The notes beneath the pieces were generated by a model. The model did no database searches and was not told the DNA's origin. It saw only the letters and a program-made list of their open reading frames with translations. 17,868 nucleotides of DNA from JAYEHK01 sp034659475 (GTDB lineage Bacteria; Bacillota; Syntrophomonadia; Syntrophomonadales; Syntrophomonadaceae): assembly GCA_034659475.1 (NCBI GenBank), contig JAYEHK010000081.1, forward strand, positions 1 to 17,868, given 5' to 3'. This document shows positions 7,551-13,766 of this stretch, in pieces. Numbering within the stretch: the first letter of the stretch is position 1; every line of letters begins with the position of its first letter. Position numbers and translations under genes: made by a program.

Positions 7551-7780
7551 CATGGCCACAGGACACAACCACCTATGAAAATAAGTAAGGGGTGAGGCGT
7601 GAGGAGTCAGGCGCTATGCGCCAGGCATTGCCCTTACGCCTCACCCCTGACCCCTTACAAAAAAGGTCTGCGTCCTTAATCACGACCGAAAGGGAGTATC
7701 AGCGTCATATTAAAAGTGACCAGAGGGAACATCAGTTGCACCTGTAAGGTGTGGTACCCGTTAGGGTGCGTCTATTAAAA
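7551..7780 (+). repeat. Modular hairpin repeat, copy D1
   Basis: The core module is at 7551-7587 (second stem core ACCTAT-GAAA-ATAAGT, one mismatch). The boundary word is missing on the left, where the copy abuts the azlD stop. A GC-rich inverted repeat follows (GTAAGGGGTGAGGCGTGAGG at 7585-7604 against the arm ending 7658) with an inner hairpin GGCGC-TAT-GCGCC (7610-7622). Next come two direct copies of a GACCRRAGGGARYATCAG motif (7683-7703 and 7718-7737), the second followed by small hairpins CACCT-GTA-AGGTG and ACCC-GTT-AGGGT. The same motif and hairpin type occur in copy C. Confidence 0.7.
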
Positions 7781-7782
7781 AT

Positions 7783-8083
7783 TTATTTTCTTACTAACCC
7801 TCCATGTCCGCACGGCACAACTACCAATGAAAATCGGTTAGAAGTTAGGGGGCAGGCGGCAGAAGCTAGACGCTACGCGTCAAGCCATCTCCTCACCCCT
7901 CACTCCTCACCCCTAACCAAAAACTCGGTGTCACTTATCAGCGTTTATCATATCAATCAGTTTAATCAGCGTCTATTCAACATCTCTACTTTCGTACTAA
8001 CCCACTTCAACGTTCCAACTGTCCAACTAACCAACTTTCCAACTAATAATTCCGCTTATACTCAACCTATTTTCGTACTAATC
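7783..8083 (+). repeat. Modular hairpin repeat, copy D2
   Basis: This copy starts with boundary word TTATTTTCTTACTAACC (7783-7799). The core module is at 7803-7841, followed by a GC-rich inverted repeat (GTTAGGGG at 7844-7851 pairing with CCCCTAAC at 7910-7917). Its inner hairpin GACGC-TAC-GCGTC (7869-7881) corresponds to GGCGC-TAT-GCGCC of copy D1, with a G-C pair replaced by A-T. AATCAG/ATCAGCG units follow (7937-7972), then a degenerate boundary word (7986-8001), and the copy ends with CCTATTTTCGTACTAATC (8066-8083), 11 bases from the mutS2 stop codon. Confidence 0.7.
8013..8044 (+). repeat. Four tandem 8-bp units NNCCAACT
   Basis: Four consecutive units read TTCCAACT, GTCCAACT, AACCAACT and TTCCAACT, with only the first two bases varying. 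The array lies inside repeat copy D2, between two boundary words. It may have arisen by slippage. Confidence 0.8.
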
Positions 8084-8094
8084 TTTCAGCAATC

Positions 8095-9756
8095 CTATCT
8101 GTCTTTATCCTTATCTTGCTCTATAACCAGGCCTTCAACATGGTGTTTACTCATGATTTTTCGCTTTTTGCGGTTTTCTTTTGTTTCAAATACGATGTCC
8201 ATATCATAGTTTTCCGGGTAAAGATGCTCTCTATCAACATGGAGGGTGAGGCGTTTATTGTTAATGACATATTTTTTGCCCATAACCATCACTACCAGCT
8301 CGCCCCGTCCGTTCTGTTCCTCACACACTATGCCGGTACGATCCATGGTACTGATAAAGACGCAATCGCCTACCTTCAGATCCTTCTTCACATACTGCTT
8401 ACTCCGCTGTCGCTTTTCCTTTTCCCTGTCACGCTGTTCCATCATTCGTTTGTCTTTCTCATGGGTCTGAATACCCGTCTGGTCAACAAGGCTTTCAACG
8501 GATTTATCATTTTCGATAAGATAGCTTTGTTTCTCCCCATAGGTAATCTCATGCGCTCTTTCAATGATACGCCGGTCCATCCCTAGTCTTAATGCAATCA
8601 GGAAAGCATTGCTATCACCATAATCACCTATATATAGCCGATATAAGGGCCGGAGGGTATTGGTGTCAAACGCCATATACCCATTCTCAAACCCAGGTGT
8701 TTTCAGCGCAAATTCCTTGATCTCACCAAAATGAGTGGTAGCCACAATGCTAGCCCCCTTTTGAAACGCTTCTTCCAGAACAGCGATGGCAAAGCCACGC
8801 CCCTCTGCCGGGTCAGTTCCCGCGCCAAGCTCATCCATAATAACCAGTGTTTTAGGATCGCAGCAATTAACGATCGTCAGGATGTTTTTTACATGCGCTG
8901 AAAATGTGCTCAATGACTGCTCAATGCTCTGTCCATCGCCTATATCAGCCAGTATTTCAGTAAAAACTGCAAATTCACTGCCGTCCTGTACCGGCACATG
9001 CAAACCACACTGCACCATCATCGTTAATAGCCCAATCGTCTTTAATGCAACCGTTTTCCCCCCGGTATTGGGACCAGTAATAACCAGCGCCCGATAATCA
9101 TCCCCCATCCTGAAATCAAGGGGCACTGCCCCTTCACCCAATAGCGGATGACGACCTTTATTGATAATCATCCGATTGGCGTTGTTTATACGAACTCTTT
9201 TCATATCCATGCTGCGGCTATACTTGGCCTTAGCAAACACAAAATCGTAATGGACCATCGCTTCCATATTAATGGAGATTTCCTGTCCATGCTCTGCCAC
9301 CAGAACCGTAAGCGCGGCCAAAATCCTGTAAACCTCGTTGTTTTCCTCTATTTTCAAAAGATTCAATTCCTCCTGGAGTTGGGTAATGACTGTCGGTTCC
9401 ATAAAAACCGTTGAACCAGTGGAAGACATATCCAAAACCTGCCCTGCAAATTTTTTCATAAATTTACGCTGAACTGGCACTGCATAACGGTCACCCCTGG
9501 TACTGATTACGGAATCCTGCAGCATACCTGCATAAGCAGGGGAACGAAGAATATCGTTTAACTTCTGCTTGATCCGATCCTCAACAATCATCATTCTTCT
9601 GCGAATTCGAGCCATTTCACTGCTCGCCCGGTCGTCAACCCGTCCATTAACAATACTCCGATGAATCTCCTCCCTTAGATCCGGCAATTCATACATGGAT
9701 AAAGCATATGAAGCAATTCGAGGGTATTCATAGTAAGCTGGTTCAATGCTGTTCAC
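8095..9756 (-). pseudogene. MutS2-type DNA-binding ATPase lacking its N-terminal domain
   Basis: The MutS2 lever/clamp region (LPDLREEIHRSI...ASSEMARIRRRMMIVEDRIKQKLN, then RYAVPVQRKFMKKFAGQVLDMSSTGSTVFMEP) precedes a full MutS-type ATPase: Walker A GPNTGGKT, the ADIGDGQSIEQSLSTFSAH signature, Walker B LVIMDELGAGTDP and the TTHFGEIKE segment. A charged helical stretch and a short KOW-like beta domain (LKVGDCVFIS...GKKYVINNKRL) follow. The C-terminal Smr nuclease domain of classical MutS2 is absent, as in shorter clostridial relatives. About the first 100 residues of the family are missing: recognisable homology begins at EPAYYEYPRIASYAL. The frame continues to 9876 but runs through a terminator hairpin. 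GTG at 9756 overlaps the AGGAG itself, while ATT at 9747 would have ideal spacing. I read this as a 5'-truncated gene; an active short form cannot be excluded. Confidence 0.7.
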
Positions 9757-9775
9757 TCCTGTTCTTATAAAAATA

Positions 9776-9811
9776 GGGCTGTGAAAGAACACGGTGACTC
9801 TTTCACAGCCC
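9776..9811 (-). terminator. Intrinsic terminator in front of the mutS2 remnant
   Basis: A perfect 13-bp stem, GGGCTGTGAAAGA (9776-9788) against TCTTTCACAGCCC (9799-9811), has a 10-base loop. On the minus strand it is followed by TATTTTTATAA, the T-rich tail of an intrinsic terminator. It stops 20 bases before the first possible start of the MutS2 frame. It is either the terminator of a gene that once lay upstream or an attenuator. The remaining gap 9812-10123 holds no gene that I can support. Confidence 0.75.
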
Positions 9812-10064
9812 AAAAAGCTAACAAAACTGATGCACCCCAAAAAAGGCACAATAATACCGCGCATAAAGCACGGCACTAGTTATCAATTAAATTAAATATA
9901 CCGCCGATGTTCGTACTCTCTAATCCGCGCGAAAATAAACAAGCGCCAAAAAATCGGCACCTCACAATAGCGAATTAGAACCCATACACAATTATGGTTA
10001 GTTACGAACTACCTCAGACATACACTCATCCCTTACATTAAGATAAAATGATAATACCTTACCT

Positions 10065-10108
10065 GACGCTATACGTCAATGGGGAACGGGGACAAGATTC
10101 CTGTCCCC
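10065..10108. repeat. Paired small hairpins, REP-like
   Basis: The first hairpin, GACGC-TAT-ACGTC (10065-10077), matches the inner hairpins of repeat copies D1 and D2 (GGCGC-TAT-GCGCC and GACGC-TAC-GCGTC). The second, GGGGACA...TGTCCCC (10088-10094 with 10102-10108), is a REP-type sequence. It lies just 3' of the NYN gene (minus strand), but no T tract follows on that strand, so it is not a classical terminator. It may be a solo fragment of the repeat family. Confidence 0.55.
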
Positions 10109-10123
10109 TAATCCATTAAGTCA

Positions 10124-10876
10124 TTATTTTCTATTTTTAATGTACTTATGACTTACATTTGGATTATTGGTTTGTCTTGATTGGATTTCAAATTGCTTTA
10201 AGGACGATATGAGCGGGGTTAACTTTGAGTAGCCATAGTTCCTGGTATCAAAATCAGGATAACGCTTATTCAGTCTTTTTCCAACCTTACCCAAAAATGC
10301 CCAGCCATCCTCGTCTGACGTCTCCGTTATGATAATTTTTATTGACTCTATTAACTCTTTTTTACTTGCCATATCTTCTTTTGGCGTCTCTTGCTTTTCA
10401 ATCTTTTCATGAACATTAGTTTCATAATAATCGGTCGGGCTTGTCGCTAAAACTTCAAGATATTTAAACTTTTCGCACGCCGCTATGAAGGGCTTAGGGG
10501 TTTTCTTTTCACCCATGCCAACAACATACATTCCGGCCTCTCTTAGACGGGCAGCAAGCTTTGTGAAATCACTATCACTTGAAACAATGCAAAAACCATC
10601 CACATTTTTTGAATAAAGTATATCCATTGCATCAATGATTAACGCCGCATCTGTAGCATTTTTTCCGGTTGTATAGCTATATTGTTGAATCGGGGTAATA
10701 GAATAATTAAGTAGTACCGCCTTCCATGATGACATTTGCGGTTTTGTCCAATCTCCGTAAATCCGCTTATATGTGGGTGTCCCATGGTTAGAAATTTCAT
10801 CAAATATATGTTTTACATATTTCTCCGATACATTATCAGCATCAATTAGAACTGCAATCTTCCCATCATTTACCAT
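10124..10876 (-). CDS. NYN-domain (PIN-like) protein with C-terminal OST-HTH/LOTUS domain
   Basis: The NYN/LabA-type nuclease fold occupies about residues 1-150. It starts IAVLIDADNVSEKYV (first acidic cluster), continues with NATDAALIIDAMDILY (second) and FCIVSSDSDFTKLAARLREAG (third, with the SSDSDF signature), and then GMYVVGMGEKKTP. The conserved Asp residues expected for metal binding are all present. After a charged linker (155-170), residues about 172-250 (KKELIESIKIII...GWAFLGKVGKRLNKRYPDFDTRNYGYSKLTPLIS) form an OST-HTH/LOTUS domain, a winged-helix fold that binds RNA. The combination suggests an RNA-processing or RNA-binding protein in the cytosol. The target is unknown. ATG at 10876 has AAAGGGG upstream. 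It stands alone, flanked on the 3' side by REP-like hairpins. Full length for the family. Confidence 0.9.
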   Translation of the reverse strand: MVNDGKIAVLIDADNVSEKYVKHIFDEISNHGTPTYKRIYGDWTKPQMSSWKAVLLNYSITPIQQYSYTTGKNATDAALIIDAMDILYSKNVDGFCIVSSDSDFTKLAARLREAGMYVVGMGEKKTPKPFIAACEKFKYLEVLATSPTDYYETNVHEKIEKQETPKEDMASKKELIESIKIIITETSDEDGWAFLGKVGKRLNKRYPDFDTRNYGYSKLTPLISSLKQFEIQSRQTNNPNVSHKYIKNRK

Positions 10877-10973
10877 AAAATATCCCCTTTATATATCAAT
10901 TACTGTCTCTTTGATATCTTAAAGTTGTTAGAAGTTGAACTTCCTATCTACTATGATTAGTTACCTCTATCAT

Positions 10974-11002
10974 TCTAAACTATAACATTACGTTACTGTC
11001 AA
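10974..11002 (-). promoter_or_regulatory. Possible SigA promoter of the NYN gene
   Basis: On the minus strand a consensus -35 box TTGACA (11002-10997) is followed after 17 bases by TTTAGA (10979-10974), a weak -10 box. This would place the transcript start roughly 90 bases before the ATG at 10876. The -35 is perfect but the -10 matches only half the consensus. Confidence 0.35.
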
Positions 11003-11147
11003 TAATATTTTCGCATTTTTAAAAAATATCTTAAACTGACGTCCCTGCGCTACCCCAAATAATAATTTTCTTTGGTGTCAAATTTAATGCTAATATGGTA
11101 TTTGAACTATAGCACCATTTTAAGCTAGAAAAAGGAGATCTTTAATA

Positions 11148-11291
11148 TTGAATCCGGTACCCAAAATCAGCCCCCCAATAGCAGTGAAAGCTTTGCGTTC
11201 TGGCACCTTGAAACGTACTAATATTTCTATGGAAACTGGGGAGATAAACACAAGTAATAACGTAATTTTCATTAGAAAGAGTGGATTATAA
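11148..11291 (+). CDS. Possible 47-residue peptide coupled to the CPBP protease
   Basis: AAAGGAG at 11131-11137 precedes a TTG start at 11148 by ten bases. The frame begins LNPVPKISPPIAVKALRSG and ends with TAA at 11289-11291. The last base of that stop is the first base of the apparent start codon of the CPBP gene, a TAATG-like overlap that normally signals translational coupling. The peptide is polar and basic with a Pro-rich start and no membrane segment. I recognise no family. A hydrophobic 62-codon frame lies antisense (11120-11308) but lacks a ribosome binding site, so the plus frame is preferred. Confidence 0.35.
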   Translation: MNPVPKISPPIAVKALRSGTLKRTNISMETGEINTSNNVIFIRKSGL

Positions 11292-11965
11292 TTAAACAAA
11301 AAAGCCAATTTCAGATCATTCTATTAGTATTAGCAGCTTGTGTGGTGATGTTTTTTGTAGAAACCTTACTGCAGCCAACCTATCTCTATAAATCCTTAAT
11401 TAAAATATTAACCTTTCTATCGTGCGTTTTTGTTTATTACAGCTACCATAAAGAAACTTCGATAGCAAACATTCTGTCCGTAAAGAGCAAAAAGCAATTA
11501 CTTTTTTCGTTGTTATTGGGCGCTGGGGTTTACGTTACTATTATAGGAATATATGTTATATCGAAAAGCCTCATTGACTTAGATAATATTTCTTTAAGTC
11601 TTATGGGAAAAGAAAATGTTTCAAAAGATAATTTCTTATATGTTTCGCTATATATCAGCATAATAAACTCATTTTTAGAAGAGCTTTTCTTTAGAGGATT
11701 TGCATTTATCGAATTAAAAAAGTATTGTGGAATTGTTTTTGCGTGGGTTTTCAGTGCAACGGTATTTGCAATTTATCATATTGCAATCATGTCCTCCTGG
11801 TTTTCCACTGGATTATTTATGGTTATATTTATTTCGTTAATCTTAGCAGGAGGCCTGTTTAATTATTTGGATAAAAACAACACCATACTTAATTCCTGGT
11901 TAGTCCACATGGGAGCCAATTTAGGTATTAACACCATTGGTTTTATAATGTTTGAGTTGATATAG
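11291..11965 (+). CDS. CPBP-family intramembrane metalloprotease (CAAX/bacteriocin-processing type)
   Basis: The CPBP signature is present: EELFFRG (motif 1, Glu-Glu and Arg), a histidine motif in FAIYHIAIMSSWF (motif 2), and the final histidine in LNSWLVHMGANLGIN. These residues form the metal site inside the membrane. Six or more hydrophobic segments are visible. Relatives cleave prenylated peptides or confer bacteriocin self-immunity; the role here is open. No standard start codon fits: GTG at 11342 or 11345 and ATG at 11348 would cut the first membrane helix in half. The coding pattern continues upstream to 11291 (ATT), giving (M)KQKSQFQIILLVLAACVVMFF. That ATT overlaps the stop of the small upstream ORF. 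I therefore place the start at 11291, probably ATT replacing ATG. Expression may be low. Confidence 0.8.
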   Translation: MKQKSQFQIILLVLAACVVMFFVETLLQPTYLYKSLIKILTFLSCVFVYYSYHKETSIANILSVKSKKQLLFSLLLGAGVYVTIIGIYVISKSLIDLDNISLSLMGKENVSKDNFLYVSLYISIINSFLEELFFRGFAFIELKKYCGIVFAWVFSATVFAIYHIAIMSSWFSTGLFMVIFISLILAGGLFNYLDKNNTILNSWLVHMGANLGINTIGFIMFELI

Positions 11966-12121
11966 GAAAGGTAATAGGTCGAGTAAACATATACCTCTTA
12001 ACTTTAGGATAAAGTCAATATCAGGCCTTACCCAAAGTTCACCACATTATTCAAGACTTGTTAATACCGCTTCCTTATAATAAAATAAGTAAGTTATATA
12101 ATTATGTAGGAGGAAAACAGA

Positions 12122-13666
12122 ATGAAGAAAAAAGCAGTAGTACTACTATTCACATTTATTTTTACCATACTTATGCCTTTATCTGCTTTAGGAAGTACGT
12201 CTGGTAAAGACCTGTTCTTAAAAAACATGCAAGTTCAAACCGAGAAGCAAGTAAAGGTAACATACGATAAGCCAATAAGTGGTGAAATCACAGTTGACCT
12301 GACGGCTTCAGGGGATATGCTGACCGAGGTATTGGGAATAAAGGGCGGTCAGGCAGACATTATTTACGATATAGACGTAAATGAAGAGAAAGCCTTTATA
12401 AAAGTATCTGCCAGTATAGAAGGAACTGCAGACAAAGATTTTTATTTGGATTGTTATATTGACGGAGATACAATGATTATTCCGGTAGATTGCCTGGAGA
12501 CTCTTTGTCAAATTAATCCGATGGAAATGCCTGAAGAAGGTATAGAATATGTTTATATCAAGCTGGAAGATTTCAGCTTTGCTGAACTGCAGGCCGCGGT
12601 TGACCAGTCAAAGCAACAGGAACTTGGACTGGAGATGGTAAATACTATTTTTGCCGCCTTCCCTGACAAATGTTTTTCAACCAGGGGCACTACCGCCATC
12701 ATGAATATTGACAAACTGTCTTTGATTTCTTTTCTGAAAAAATTCCAAGATCAAGAGTTTGTTGATTCTTTTGCAGAACAGTTAACTGCATTAAATCCTG
12801 AAATGTATAACAAAGACGAATTTGCAGAAGGAATGCTGCTTCCAGATGACGTTTCGATAATTACTCTATTTAAGGATTTACATATTCACAAATGCAGGAC
12901 GGAAATAGGATTAAGCAGATCTCTGCTGGATTATGACATTTCGTTTAATAACGATGAAACCGATGTTAACGTAAAAATTAAAAGCAGCTCAAAAATAAAG
13001 AGTGAGGCTACTTTATCCGAATCAGCTATTGATGTATGCGTTACAAATTCCGAAGTCGGTAGCGACCAGAGTGTTCAGGTGCAGCTTAATTCAGAATCTT
13101 ATGTGAGTGAAGATACCATGAATTGTAAAGGTAAGCTTGATGTGTCCACCACTATTGCCGGGGAAATAATTAAATTTAACACTAACTTTAAGCTTGAGCA
13201 ATCCTGTGTAGACAAATTTAGCGTTGAGTTTCCGGTGCTAACAGAAGGCAATAGTATTGATGCCGAAACCCTAAAACCAGAAGTTCCGGATTATGAATTT
13301 GAAAATCAAATAACTGTAAACATTGATGATGACGACTATATTTGGTTTGATAATGCTCCCTTTATTGAAGAAGATCGCATACTCGTTCCGGCTAGAGAAT
13401 TGGGCTTTTATCTCGATTATGATGTAACATGGAATCCTCCCGCTAACATAGTGATGACTACCGAAGATCATAAAATCAGCATGAATGTTGGGGAAAAGCA
13501 GTACACCATTAATGGAACAAACAAAGACATGGATAGTGCGTTCGTTATCAGGGATGGCGTTGGTTATGTTCCTATACGGTTTGTTGTCGAGGAACTAGGA
13601 TATGAAATTTCCTATGATGCAGAATATATGGAAGTATATATGAGCAGTCAACCGATTGAAGAATAA
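12122..13666 (+). CDS. Secreted protein with C-terminal copper-amine-oxidase-N-type stalk domain
   Basis: A classical signal peptide (MKKKAVVLLFTFIFTILMPLSALGS) is cleaved near residue 25. Residues about 30-390 form a beta-rich, acidic region with repeated strand-like segments; the pattern resembles a LolA-like fold, but this is a guess. Residues about 395-510 carry the stalk domain: NAPFIEEDRILVPARELGFYLDYDVTWN, followed by ISMNVGEKQYTING and GVGYVPIRFVVEELGYEISYD. This is the duplicated 'vPvR.l.e.lG..v.wd' pattern of PF07833. Such domains are common in clostridial wall-associated proteins and carry no amine-oxidase active site. ATG at 12122 has AGGAGG nine bases upstream, and a TATAAT at 12076-12081 is a plausible -10 box although no good -35 is spaced to it. 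Monocistronic. No sortase motif or SLH domain was seen. Confidence 0.85.
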   Translation: MKKKAVVLLFTFIFTILMPLSALGSTSGKDLFLKNMQVQTEKQVKVTYDKPISGEITVDLTASGDMLTEVLGIKGGQADIIYDIDVNEEKAFIKVSASIEGTADKDFYLDCYIDGDTMIIPVDCLETLCQINPMEMPEEGIEYVYIKLEDFSFAELQAAVDQSKQQELGLEMVNTIFAAFPDKCFSTRGTTAIMNIDKLSLISFLKKFQDQEFVDSFAEQLTALNPEMYNKDEFAEGMLLPDDVSIITLFKDLHIHKCRTEIGLSRSLLDYDISFNNDETDVNVKIKSSSKIKSEATLSESAIDVCVTNSEVGSDQSVQVQLNSESYVSEDTMNCKGKLDVSTTIAGEIIKFNTNFKLEQSCVDKFSVEFPVLTEGNSIDAETLKPEVPDYEFENQITVNIDDDDYIWFDNAPFIEEDRILVPARELGFYLDYDVTWNPPANIVMTTEDHKISMNVGEKQYTINGTNKDMDSAFVIRDGVGYVPIRFVVEELGYEISYDAEYMEVYMSSQPIEE

Positions 13667-13713
13667 GCATTAGGAATACTGAAACATATCAGTATGTAAA
13701 CTCTATTAAAAAA

Positions 13714-13749
13714 GTCCTCCCTGGCAATGTTGTCTATGCCAGGGAGGAC
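13714..13749 (-). terminator. Intrinsic terminator for the hydantoinase operon
   Basis: A perfect 13-bp stem, GTCCTCCCTGGCA (13714-13726) with TGCCAGGGAGGAC (13737-13749), has a 10-base loop. Six A residues at 13708-13713 become a T tract on the minus strand, so it terminates the minus-strand operon ending at 13767. It may also serve the converging stalk-protein gene on the plus strand, where the trailing bases are less T-rich. Confidence 0.9.
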
Positions 13750-13766
13750 TCACTTTATGCATAAAT

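Noticed and set aside
8013..8044. Possible CRISPR array (short regular repeats)
   Set aside because: Units are 8 bases with no spacers, far below CRISPR dimensions. The 10-base ACGCTGAT array at 1080-1130 fails for the same reason.
7751..8209. Plus-strand 152-codon frame
   Set aside because: It is made of repeat copy D2 plus the antisense of the mutS2 end; low-complexity Ser/Thr/Pro content, no ribosome binding site.
9776..9811. T-box or riboswitch leader before mutS2
   Set aside because: No T-box sequence (AGGGTGG-type) or known aptamer core was found in the 300 bases upstream; only the terminator stem is supported.
10088..10108. GGGGACA/TGTCCCC hairpin as terminator of the NYN gene
   Set aside because: No T tract follows on the minus strand, and the sequence type is a widespread REP-like hairpin.
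11120..11308. Hydrophobic 62-residue minus-strand frame
   Set aside because: It looks like a membrane peptide but lacks a ribosome binding site and lies antisense to a frame with a strong site and a coupled stop. Kept only as an alternative.
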